Assembly: GCA_016719635.1 (NCBI GenBank)
Contig: JADJYT010000002.1
Location: 434,001-498,000, forward strand
DNA from: Sphingobacteriales bacterium
GTDB lineage: Bacteria > Bacteroidota > Bacteroidia > Chitinophagales > JADIYW01
DNA length: 64,000 nucleotides
Direction: 5' to 3'
Below the pieces are notes generated by a model. That model did not search any database. It saw only the letters and a list, made by a program, of their open reading frames with translations, and was not told the origin of the DNA. Made by a program: the position numbers and the translations under genes. This document shows, piece by piece, positions 45,701-53,439 of the stretch. Positions within the stretch are counted from its first letter, which is position 1; each line of letters starts with the position of its first letter.

Positions 45701-48700
45701 GTTCACCCAAAATGCATAGGTGATAGCAGCATCGAAAAAGTTCTCGCTAACCATATTATCCGCGCTTTCCGCATAGATACCGCGTCCATTCTCAAAGATA
45801 TTTTTTGTGATGGTATGGCCACCGCTGCCCAGTGCCATAGACGGCGAATTATTTACAAATTTATTATCACTGATCAGGCTGCCGACCGTAATGGAACTCT
45901 GGAAGATCATACCACCGCCCTGGTATAAGGAAGGAGGTGTATTGTTATCAAAAATATAGTTCCGGCTGAATGTCCCGGATGCGGCCGTTCCGTCAATTTG
46001 CAGAGCCCAATAAGTGAAGTGGCTGAAATTGTTGTCGGTCACCAACCAGTTGATATCACTACCGGCATAAATACCGGATGTTCCTGTTGAAATATGGCCT
46101 GCTCCAAAATTTCCGCCATCAAAAATATTGTTTTTGATATCGAAAGTACCCAGGCAAGAACCGCAATTCAAAGTCTTTCGAACAGCCGGTGTGGCATTCA
46201 TCGTGAAGCCGTCCAGGGTAAACCCGGTCACGGTCGTTGGGAAGCCTAAGGAGATCGATCCATTAATGACGGACTCCGCACCGCGGGCACCTGCGTATTT
46301 TCCGGATGGGATACCTGCATTCGCACCTAAAATGGTCAATCCGCTTTTAACGATAGTCACATCTTCATTATACGTGCCGGCTGCTACGGTAATCGTGTGT
46401 CCATTTAAGGTAAGCGGATCACTAACAGCCGATTGTATGGTGCAATAATAGATACCGGTGTTGACGTTCTGTACGGGGCCGCTGGCCAATCCATTCGGAA
46501 CAGTAGCCGCAGCCGTAGCCGTGCATCCGTTCAGGTCAGTGACAGTTGCCGTATAGGTTTGAGAAGGGTTCAACCCTGTTGCTGTTGAAGCAGTTTGAAC
46601 AGGGACTGTATTCCAGGCAAAGTTGTATGAACCGGATCCTCCGCTCACCACTGAAACCGTCGCTGTTCCGTCAGAGCAAATGTTGGCCTGAGTGGTGGAA
46701 GTAGTGAGTTGTAAATTACAAGGCGCTAAACAGACTTCCGTGGTCTGGAACCCGGGCGTACCGCCATCCGTATCGGTTCCGCTGGTCAGCCAGGGGATAA
46801 AAGATACCAAGCTTGTATTGTTGACCTTAGGCGTGTTGGCCGCCAGGGTGGTTGCACCCCACCAGTTGCAGGTGGCATCAACCTTGAAAGCAGCCGAATA
46901 TCCGGCAACCGAATACCCAAGGCGGCTACCGCCTCCAAAATAGTTATAGTGCAATGCATTGGGATGTAAGTATGCATCAGCGTTAGTAGCATAGGCATAT
47001 CCATCATTCAGGAACACGTTGCCCGTAGTATTACTGTTGGGACCTTGTGAATTGATGGCATTACCAACGCCTGTAAATTCGTTATTGGTGATCGTATTAT
47101 TACCGTTATACATGATAATAGCAGCACTGGAATAGCTCACATTGGCCATATCAAACAGGTTGTCTGTGATCAGCATTCCCGGCGTACTATTCAGGTTGGT
47201 TGAACCTAATTTTATGGCGGATCTTAAATTGTTGTAAAAATTATTGCCGCTGATAGTGCCGGAAGCTACAGAAGCTCCTTGCTGTATAAAGATGGCATCG
47301 CCCGCACCAACATTATTAAAACCACTGAAAGTGTTATCGGTAATGGTTAATGTCGGAAGCACCACCGCAGCTTGTAAATTCAGCGCATTACAGTTTGTTT
47401 TGCCGGTTGTATTCGAGAAGATGTTGTTTGTGAGTGTATACGAATTAAGTCCGGCGATAGTACCTGGTTGTGTGATGATAGATGCATTAACACCCAGGTC
47501 TAAGGTGAATCCATCAATTGTTAAGTCTGTAACACCCGTGTTATTCTGAATTTGGCCAAAAATAATGGATTCTGGCCCCCTGGCACCGGGATATCTTCCG
47601 GCTGGGATGCCTGCATTAGCGCCTAAGAAAGTCAGGCTCTTGGAGGTGGTTAAATTCTCCGTATATGTACCGGGATCTACCTGTATCGTGTGGCCGCTTA
47701 AAGTCGCCGCATCATTGATAGCCGACTGGATGGTACAATAATGCAATCCGGTATTGATATTATGCACCGGGTTCAGCGGGGAATTGACGATTGTTACGTT
47801 TGCCGTATTGCTACATCCATTTAAGTCTGTAACAATTACTGTATATGTTCCCGGGTTCAGGCCGATAGCAGTTTGAGTTGTTTGAACCGGAGACGTATTC
47901 CAGGAATAAGTGTAAGGACCGGTTCCGCCGCTGGTCACGTTTACAGTTGCCGTATTACTACAAGCTGCTTCTATTTTTGAAACGGAGATCTGCAGGTCGC
48001 ATGGAGCCGCACATCCGGCTGCCGGCTGAAACCCTGCTATTCCCAAATCAGTATCCGTTCCGCTGGTCAACCAGGGTTTATAATTCACCAGGCTTCCAAA
48101 GCTAACTTTGGAAGCAACAACGGACGGTGTTGTACTACCCCACCAGTTACAGGTTGCCTCTACGACAACCCCCGTAAATCCTGACACCTGTTTATTACCA
48201 CCTGATCCGGCACTCAAAATACTGTTGTTAACCAGTACGTTTCCGGTTTTTGCCGCATTCAGTGCAAACGCATAAGTAGAATTAGTAAAGAAATTTTCAA
48301 AAACCTGGTTATTAGCGCTTACACAATAGATCGCGCCGCCGGTACCCTCAAAAGTGTTTTTCGAAACGATATTATTGTCATCTCCCAGAATGATACCATC
48401 ACTGATAAACAAATTGTCCGTGATCGTTTGACCGGAAGTCTCGTCACTCTGGAAATTCATACCATTTCCATTATTCATCAGCTTGTTGCCGCTGAAAACG
48501 CCCGGTCCCATCCCCGTAGGCAATGGCCCGTCCATTAATAAGGCATTCGATTTATAATTTGTAAAATAGTTATCGGTAACAAACCAGGTAACACCAATGC
48601 CTGTGTAAATAGCATTATTAGCGGTATAAGTTCCGCCGTCAAAAATATTATTCCTGACATTTATAGTACCTGTACCGCCCAGGTTGCAATTTAATGAACT

Positions 48701-50362
48701 GGTACTGTTGGCCGCTGATTGTATGGTAAATCCGTCCAGTGTCAGAACACCCACTACAGCGGATGTTTTGATATATCCGTTAATGACGGATTCGGCTCCA
48801 CGTACACCGGGATATTTACCAGCGGAGATACCGGCATTGGCTCCATTTAAGGTTAATGGCTTGTTAATGGTGATGATGCTTTCATTATAAACACCCGCAT
48901 CGGCAGATATTACATCGTTCGGAGATGCCGCATTCACTGCTTGCTGGATCGTGCAGTAATTGATTCCGCTGGTTAAATTATGCACCGGACCCGTTAGGGC
49001 GTTGGCTACTACGACATTGGCCGTTGCCGAACATCCGTTGACATCCTTAACCGTTACGGTATAAGTTCCTGCAGACAAACCGCTTATCGAAGCCGTAGTC
49101 TGTGCGGGGATAGTGTTCCATGAATATGTATAAGTGCCTGTACCGCCGCTGGCCACCGAAACGGAAGCCGTTCCATTGCCACAGATAGTTTCATCCGTTA
49201 CTGTTGTGGAAAGCTGAAGGTTGCAGGGTGCCAGGCATACCTCTGTGGTTTGGAAACCCGGGGTGATGAGATCCGAGTCCGTTCCATCCGTCAGCCACGG
49301 CGCCATGATCACCTGGGTGGCATTGTTTATCCGGGTAGCCGGAGGTGTAACAGTTCCCCACCAGTTGCAGGAAGCGGTAGTCACACTACCAGAATATCCG
49401 GTAATGATAACTGACGTTGCTGTGGCACCACCAAGAAAACTATTATTCACCAGCACATTCCCGCTAAAATTAGCAGTTAACTGAAATGCAGAACTTGTAT
49501 TCAGAAAAATATTTCCGCTAATTGTATTGTTAGCGCTGGCTGCTGAGATCGCAGGCCCACCCGGTCCTTCAAATTGATTTTTACTTACGGTATGATTGCC
49601 ACTGGCCAGGGACATAGCTTTTTGTCCGGAAAGTGGATTGATAAACCGGTTGTCCGTGATCAGCTGGCCGGTTAACACCGTATTGGGATATGACAACTCG
49701 GTGGCCGCATTTGCCGCAATACTGTTATTGGTGACGAGGTTGCCGCTGAACGTTCCCGCGCCGATATTACCGGCTATACTGATATTGGTACTAACATAGT
49801 TACTGAAACCGTTATCCGTGATAAACCAGGTTAAATTGGCGGAAGCAACGGAAATGGCGGAGGTTGCCGCAATATTTTGGCCGCTGAATACATTATTCTT
49901 CAAATAGATGCTTGCCGGCACCGTGAAACTACCGGAAGTAATAATATTGACAGGCCTGGTGGCCGTAGCATTCATCCTAAAACCATTCAGAGTAAAATCG
50001 GTAAAAGTTACAGAAGCCGTCAGGGTAAACCGGCCGTTTATGACCGATTCGGCACCCCGGGCCCCGGCAAACCTGCCGGCGGATATATTGGCATTGGCCC
50101 CGTTGATGGTTAAGGGTTTATTGACCGTTATGACGCCAGTCGTAGGCACTTCATCATATGTGCCGGCCGGAACGTCAATAACCGCATTGGCCGGAGCCGC
50201 ATTTACAGCGGCCTGAATAGTTGCAAAACTTCCGCTGCCATTAATTGTAATCTGAGCATTGGATGTAAGAACAAATGTTCCCATCAGCACCAGTATAAGT
50301 GATAAATTTCTAAAACAACAGTCTGAAAACCGTTCTTTTTTTCGGTAAAAATGATTTTTCAT
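42773..50362 (-). CDS. Giant modular T9SS-secreted protein with beta-helix and SprB repeats
   Basis: About 2,529 residues if the start is the ATG at 50362, which directly precedes a signal peptide (FRNLSLILVLMGTFVLTSNA). An in-frame ATG at 50395 adds 11 residues. Four similar modules follow. Each has a right-handed parallel beta-helix opening with a pectate-lyase-like motif (CTIQQAVNAASPNDVI, PLTLNGANAGISAGKY, RGAESVINGYI) and closes with CNWWG and an SprB repeat (SGGTGTYTYSWNT...GTYTVTVKDVNGCSA). Then come two HYR-like domains (NNGSSDACGI repeated), two related beta-rich domains that end MTGxFIAKKxxxGxYTxW, separated by an SprB repeat, and a T9SS type A sorting domain (AYPNPFSDNATISF...). 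Likely a surface adhesin or polysaccharide-binding protein exported by the T9SS. Confidence 0.88.
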   Translation of the reverse strand: MKNHFYRKKERFSDCCFRNLSLILVLMGTFVLTSNAQITINGSGSFATIQAAVNAAPANAVIDVPAGTYDEVPTTGVITVNKPLTINGANANISAGRFAGARGAESVINGRFTLTASVTFTDFTLNGFRMNATATRPVNIITSGSFTVPASIYLKNNVFSGQNIAATSAISVASANLTWFITDNGFSNYVSTNISIAGNIGAGTFSGNLVTNNSIAANAATELSYPNTVLTGQLITDNRFINPLSGQKAMSLASGNHTVSKNQFEGPGGPAISAASANNTISGNIFLNTSSAFQLTANFSGNVLVNNSFLGGATATSVIITGYSGSVTTASCNWWGTVTPPATRINNATQVIMAPWLTDGTDSDLITPGFQTTEVCLAPCNLQLSTTVTDETICGNGTASVSVASGGTGTYTYSWNTIPAQTTASISGLSAGTYTVTVKDVNGCSATANVVVANALTGPVHNLTSGINYCTIQQAVNAASPNDVISADAGVYNESIITINKPLTLNGANAGISAGKYPGVRGAESVINGYIKTSAVVGVLTLDGFTIQSAANSTSSLNCNLGGTGTINVRNNIFDGGTYTANNAIYTGIGVTWFVTDNYFTNYKSNALLMDGPLPTGMGPGVFSGNKLMNNGNGMNFQSDETSGQTITDNLFISDGIILGDDNNIVSKNTFEGTGGAIYCVSANNQVFENFFTNSTYAFALNAAKTGNVLVNNSILSAGSGGNKQVSGFTGVVVEATCNWWGSTTPSVVASKVSFGSLVNYKPWLTSGTDTDLGIAGFQPAAGCAAPCDLQISVSKIEAACSNTATVNVTSGGTGPYTYSWNTSPVQTTQTAIGLNPGTYTVIVTDLNGCSNTANVTIVNSPLNPVHNINTGLHYCTIQSAINDAATLSGHTIQVDPGTYTENLTTSKSLTFLGANAGIPAGRYPGARGPESIIFGQIQNNTGVTDLTIDGFTLDLGVNASIITQPGTIAGLNSYTLTNNIFSNTTGKTNCNALNLQAAVVLPTLTITDNTFSGFNNVGAGDAIFIQQGASVASGTISGNNFYNNLRSAIKLGSTNLNSTPGMLITDNLFDMANVSYSSAAIIMYNGNNTITNNEFTGVGNAINSQGPNSNTTGNVFLNDGYAYATNADAYLHPNALHYNYFGGGSRLGYSVAGYSAAFKVDATCNWWGATTLAANTPKVNNTSLVSFIPWLTSGTDTDGGTPGFQTTEVCLAPCNLQLTTSTTQANICSDGTATVSVVSGGSGSYNFAWNTVPVQTASTATGLNPSQTYTATVTDLNGCTATAAATVPNGLASGPVQNVNTGIYYCTIQSAVSDPLTLNGHTITVAAGTYNEDVTIVKSGLTILGANAGIPSGKYAGARGAESVINGSISLGFPTTVTGFTLDGFTMNATPAVRKTLNCGSCLGTFDIKNNIFDGGNFGAGHISTGTSGIYAGSDINWLVTDNNFSHFTYWALQIDGTAASGTFSRNYIFDNNTPPSLYQGGGMIFQSSITVGSLISDNKFVNNSPSMALGSGGHTITKNIFENGRGIYAESADNMVSENFFDAAITYAFWVNSAKTGNVLYHNSILGGTPRVVYGSAGGIVTATCNWWGSTDTAVVNYKTNSFVTYLPWLVNGTDSEINTPGFQTTSACTAPCDLVLTATPTHPVCPGGKGSVALTVTGGSGTYTFGGDTTTDLNPGTYNFSVTDANGCTASASATILAAIDNTAPIAVCQDVTVYLDASGNGGITPAQVNNGSSDACGITGLSLNQTAFNCTSGVHGITNHEGLSGSGNTVILTVTDANGNTATCSATVTVVDAVPPTAICKDLTVSLDSTGYVSIKATDINNGSSDACGITSKSISQASFNCSNTGANTIILTVTDVNGNTSTCSSTVTVTGGSLYNYVMLASEEVHLHHSNVQSGGIGITTLTGKAEIEEYTTVTAPGTFVQAVNIDVNSGGVATTQIHTVASAPIPAFETNPYSSNNNIRVNAGQTVILTDTIYNEIKIEKAGVVIFTQPVVNIRKLETKEFAVIKFMQCTKVRLKEHLHLKRNSRFNPDGLGVTVFAQKHVDIQEGSKVLATLYAKDEHIKVKGKSTNRTTMTGLFIAKKIEKGEYTDWNANTQCGSCSVASGLFARMIASTDVSCDGESNGSLTAMATGGTGPYSYLWSNGQTGQTISNLAPGTYSVTVTDNSGATAIVSGDIIVSTFTILASDEINIGKFDTVFSGSIGITKPSGKATVESSSVYDDDAFVIAPIITLSGGGTASDTVYGVASATTITFEGNISYASNVDVNVPNGTTMVLGVDDTLKHKIVIGDDATLIVSASVLNLTDRLELKKNSTIRFAQSCTKLRIRNDMSAGDNPTINPDGMQVTFHVNGNVTINKGAAVMATIFAPNGNIQTQNATASVPSVMTGKFIAKKVVGGDYTYWYENTACPCVIDSGAPIFRLNSQATDVKPQPALQVSAALEIKAYPNPFSDNATISFSSPKDVILRLAVYNNVGQEVEKIFDGAVTANKENQYQFNGSKQPAGIYFIRLETSEGKYYVKPIMLTK

Positions 50363-50638
50363 GGTAAATGATTTTATCTGATTAACTAAATACATAGAAT
50401 AGTTTAAATAGCTCCATACTTCGTTAGATGAGCCTGAATACTAATTGAAAATAATTGTTTAAAGATTAAATAAAAATTCCCCTAATTATTTAACAAAAGT
50501 AAATGTATTGACAAAAATCAACAATTGCAACAGATTTGTATATTTCTATGTGATTTAAGTGAAAATATACTAAAATTAGGTAGTATAATAACCCAAATTA
50601 GCTATTTCTGACTAGAAGTTTGTAGTCCCTGCGAGAAT

Positions 50639-50658
50639 CCCTGTCTGCCGACAGGCAG
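50639..50658. repeat. GC palindrome inserted in the T-loop of a tRNA relic
   Basis: CCTGTCTGCCGACAGGCAGG is palindromic around its centre. It is related to the palindromes at 35471 and 35641 (CTGCC/GGCAG cores). Confidence 0.65.
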
Positions 50659-50697
50659 GGAACGTGCATGAACAGTTTAGAAAACTGCGGTACTATC

Positions 50698-50730
50698 TTC
50701 GACAAAACGTACCATTCGGTAAGGGCGGAC
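50698..50730. repeat. Palindrome inserted in the D-loop of a tRNA relic (copy A)
   Basis: The 33-bp stretch with ACGTACCATTCGGTAAGGGC is a diverged copy of the palindrome at 51093-51124 (ACGTACCGTTCGGTACGGGC). It interrupts the tRNA at the same D-loop position. Confidence 0.65.
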
Positions 50731-50745
50731 ATTGAACTATAAGTC

Positions 50746-50979
50746 CTATTTATCTTTCAGATATCTCCTGCCGGCAGCAGATTTAAAGTATTTTTCTCTC
50801 CTAACCGCTTCCTCCCTTGTGCTAAAACTTTCAAAATATACTATTCTGAACGGTATAAATGATTTGATTGACTTTGTATTTCCTGCATTATGTTCTTACA
50901 ACCGTTTGTCTAAATCCTCACAATGACCTTTATAGAAAAAGTCGTGATGTATACTTTTTATAACGTATGCATAAAACAT
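50746..50979 (-). pseudogene. GIY-YIG nuclease gene with a premature stop, between two tRNA-Arg copies
   Basis: 78 codons read MFYAYVIKSIHHDFFYKGHC EDLDKRL-stop-EHNAGNTKSIKSFIPFRIVYFE...REEAVRREKYFKSAAGRRYLKDK. This is a complete small GIY-YIG nuclease: the GIY strand is YAYVI, the YIG strand FYKGHC, the catalytic Arg is in KRL, and Glu in TREEA follows. Codon 28 is TAA where homologues have Lys, a one-base change, and the rest of the frame is open, so inactivation is recent or an error. The start is 9 nt from the tRNA-Arg 3' end, and the stop codon overlaps the 5' end of the tRNA relic. Confidence 0.75.
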
Positions 50980-50988
50980 TTCTTTAAT

Positions 50989-51062
50989 GGTAGTCTCGAC
51001 AAGAATCGAACTTGTAGGAACAGTTTAGGAAACTGCTGTTCTATCCATTGAACTACGAGACC
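50989..51062 (-). tRNA. tRNA-Arg (anticodon CCU)
   Basis: 74 nt including an encoded CCA. The acceptor is GGTCTCG/CGAGACT, with a G-U first pair. The anticodon arm is GCAGT-TTCCTAA-ACTGT (anticodon CCT) and the T-arm is ACAAG-TTCGATT-CTTGT. It looks functional, in contrast to the two degenerate copies on either side of it. Confidence 0.9.
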
Positions 51063-51074
51063 AAAATTAGAATA

Positions 51075-51143
51075 GCATACTGCTGTTCTATCCCCGCCCG
51101 AACGTACCGTTCGGTACGGGCGGGCATTGAACTAAGGTACCTA
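51075..51143 (-). pseudogene. 5'-half of a tRNA-Arg with a palindrome in the D-loop (copy B)
   Basis: On the minus strand GGTACCTTAGTTCAATG and GGATAGAACAGCAGTATG match the 5' half of the adjacent tRNA-Arg. A 32-bp perfect-looking palindrome (core ACGTACCGTTCGGTACGGGC) interrupts it between AAT and GGATAG of the D-loop. The 3' half is missing. It begins inside the metG stop codon. Confidence 0.68.
51093..51124. repeat. GC palindrome inserted in the D-loop of a half-tRNA (copy B)
   Basis: CCGCCCGAACGTACCGTTCG GTACGGGCGGG is an imperfect inverted repeat (CCCGCCCG...CGGGCGGG). It is homologous to the insert at 50698. Confidence 0.68.
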
Positions 51144-53348
51144 TTTAATTACATTTCCGGCACTTACACCATCCGCTTTCACAAAATACAATTTTCCGTC
51201 TGCATCTTCCGCCATCAGTATCATGCCGTTGCTTTCAATGCCGCGTAATTTTCTGGGCACTAAGTTAATCAATACCGATACATCCTTCCCAATTATTTCT
51301 TCAGGCTGAAAATGCTCCGCAATACCGGACACAATCGTACGCTGTTCCATACCTATATCCACAGTCAGTTTTAACAGCTTATCCGCTTTCTCCACTTTCT
51401 CAGCCGTCAGGATTTTTCCGGTACGGATATCCATCCTGGAAAAATCATCGTACTGAATTTGAGATTTGAGTGGCATGAATGCTGATTGAGTACCCTGCGT
51501 CATTTCGACGTCAGGAGAAATCTGCCGGATTTGTTGTTTGGTCTTATTCAACTTATCTATCTGGAAAGCGATTTGCTCATCTTCGATTTTTGGAAATAAA
51601 ATTTCAGATGGGTTTATTTTGGTGCCTGCTGGAATAATTTGAATTATTTTACCATTCCTAAAATCATTTAACCCTGATTCATTATATTCAACTTGAATAT
51701 GCATAATACTTTCTATCTTTTTAGCAGTTTTAGGTAGTAGTGGTTTTAAAACATAGGCTAATGCCCCCACAAACTGAGAAGCTATATACATAATTTCCGC
51801 GACTCTAATTTCATCTGTTTTGATTAGCTTCCATGGCTCATTTTCTTGTAAAAATATATTTCCTAATGTTGACAATTGCATTACCTCAAACATTGCCTCT
51901 CTGAACCTGAAGCCCGTACCCCAAGTAATAGTACCAGTCTCTTCATGCGTTGAATATCTTCCGCCTATTAAGCTGCTTATATGATATATCTTTTGGTCAA
52001 TTTGTTCAAATAACACATCATATATCATATTACCTCTTTGAAGTGTATATTCCGGAACTACACCCCCATAAAACTTATGCAATAAATCAGAAACACGTTT
52101 TACAAAATTCCCTAAGTTATTTCCCAGTTCACTATTTACTCTATTCTGAAAATCCTGCCAGGTGAACTCACTGTCTTTGTTTTCAGGCATATTCGCAATG
52201 AGCGTATAGCGCAACTCGTCTTCCCTGCCCGGGAAATCCTGCAAATACTCATGCAGCCAAACAGCCCAATTCCTGGAAGTGGAAATCTTATCACCCTCGA
52301 GGTTCATGAATTCATTCGCCGGCACATTGTCCGGTAAAATATACTGCCCGGTGGCTTTTAAGATGGCCGGAAAGATGATGCAGTGAAATACAATATTATC
52401 CTTACCGATAAAATGTATCAGCGTCGTGTCTTCATACTGCCAGTATTTTTTCCAGTCGTCTTCCCGTGCACCTTCAAAGCTTCTCCTATTGTAGGAAAAC
52501 TCCGTTTGGCCCGTTGCCTTTTCCCGGAACAATTGTTTGGTGGCGGAAATATAGCCAATCGGCGCATCGAGCCACACATAGAGCACCTTACCTTGGCTGC
52601 CTTCAATTTCCGGTGGTACCGGAATTCCCCAGTCCAGATCTCGGGTCATTGCTCTCGGCCTCAGTCCGTCATTGATCCAACTTTTGCATTGTCCGTATAC
52701 ATGGTTCTTCCAAACATCTTTTTTCGTTTCCAGCCAGGCCGCGATTTCATCCTGCTGTTCATCCAGTCTTAGAAACCAGTGTTTGGTTTTTTTCAGTACC
52801 GGCTGATGGCCGCTGATGGTGGATGTAGGATTAATCAGGTCGGTCGGATTCAGCGAGCTGCCGCATTTTTCGCACTGGTCGCCGTATGCATTCTCATTGC
52901 CGCACTTTGGGCAGGTGCCGATGATATATCTGTCGGCCAGAAACTGCTTTGCCTCCTCATCGTAATATTGTTCGCTTTCGATGATTTCAAAAGCATTCTT
53001 TTCATTTAATATCCGGAAAAATTCCTGCGAGGTATCATAGTGTACCTTTTCGGAAGTACGGTGATAAATATCGAAAGAGATACCGAATTTCTCAAAACTG
53101 TCCCGGATGATGGTGTGGTATTTATCTACTATTTCTTTCGGTGTCGTATTTTCCTTTTTAGCTTTAATGGTAATGGCCGCCCCATGTTCATCGCTGCCAC
53201 ATACAAAAACGACATCCTCTCCCTTCAGCCTCAGATACCGGGCATAAATATCCGCCGAAATGTATGCCCCGGCCAAATGGCCGATATGCAAAGGTCCGTT
53301 GGCATAAGGCAGTGCAGCGGTAATGGTGTATCGTTTCGGTTGATTCAT
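51141..53348 (-). CDS. metG: Methionine--tRNA ligase with C-terminal tRNA-binding domain
   Basis: 735 residues. The HIGH motif is ANGPLHIGHLAGAY, the zinc knuckle CPKCGNENAYGDQCEKCG and the KMSKS loop KISTSRNWAVW. A Trbp111-like OB-fold starts at FSRMDIRTGKILTAEKVEKADKLLKL near residue 625 and helps dimerisation and tRNA binding. It charges initiator and elongator tRNA-Met. The stop codon overlaps a degenerate half-tRNA. Confidence 0.95.
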   Translation of the reverse strand: MNQPKRYTITAALPYANGPLHIGHLAGAYISADIYARYLRLKGEDVVFVCGSDEHGAAITIKAKKENTTPKEIVDKYHTIIRDSFEKFGISFDIYHRTSEKVHYDTSQEFFRILNEKNAFEIIESEQYYDEEAKQFLADRYIIGTCPKCGNENAYGDQCEKCGSSLNPTDLINPTSTISGHQPVLKKTKHWFLRLDEQQDEIAAWLETKKDVWKNHVYGQCKSWINDGLRPRAMTRDLDWGIPVPPEIEGSQGKVLYVWLDAPIGYISATKQLFREKATGQTEFSYNRRSFEGAREDDWKKYWQYEDTTLIHFIGKDNIVFHCIIFPAILKATGQYILPDNVPANEFMNLEGDKISTSRNWAVWLHEYLQDFPGREDELRYTLIANMPENKDSEFTWQDFQNRVNSELGNNLGNFVKRVSDLLHKFYGGVVPEYTLQRGNMIYDVLFEQIDQKIYHISSLIGGRYSTHEETGTITWGTGFRFREAMFEVMQLSTLGNIFLQENEPWKLIKTDEIRVAEIMYIASQFVGALAYVLKPLLPKTAKKIESIMHIQVEYNESGLNDFRNGKIIQIIPAGTKINPSEILFPKIEDEQIAFQIDKLNKTKQQIRQISPDVEMTQGTQSAFMPLKSQIQYDDFSRMDIRTGKILTAEKVEKADKLLKLTVDIGMEQRTIVSGIAEHFQPEEIIGKDVSVLINLVPRKLRGIESNGMILMAEDADGKLYFVKADGVSAGNVIK

Positions 53349-53352
53349 GGCG

Positions 53353-53360
53353 CAAAGTTA
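53353..53360 (-). promoter_or_regulatory. Bacteroidota -7 element immediately before metG
   Basis: TAACTTTG fits TAnnTTTG and ends 4 nt before the ATG at 53348, which would give a nearly leaderless transcript. The upstream DNA is a triple repeat of TTATAAC (minus strand, 53356-53379). Confidence 0.4.
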
Positions 53361-53439
53361 TAAGTTATAAGTTATAAGTCAAACGTTCTTTAGAGGAAGA
53401 ATAATTCATTTTTTAGTTTATCCTTTTTACTTTTACAAT

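Larger units (their letters stand above)
50620..50746 (-). pseudogene. Degenerate tRNA-Arg (UCU-like) with palindromes inserted in D-loop and T-loop
   Basis: With two inserts removed, this stretch aligns base for base without gaps to the tRNA-Arg at 50989: the outer segment TTGTAGTCCCTGCGAGAATC, the 39-nt middle segment and the 5' segment ATTGAACTATAAGTCCT. The anticodon loop reads TTTCTAA (anticodon UCU) on a GCAGT/ACTGT stem. Acceptor and T-stems no longer pair fully. A 20-bp palindrome (CCTGTCTGCCGACAGGCAGG, 50639-50658) sits between C56 and R57 of the T-loop. A 33-bp one (50698-50730) sits in the D-loop just before the GG pair. Confidence 0.72.

Noticed and set aside
42773..50362. Regularly repeated blocks that might suggest a CRISPR array or satellite DNA
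   Set aside because: The repeats are long, in frame and explained by four beta-helix/SprB protein modules; there are no short identical repeats with unique spacers.
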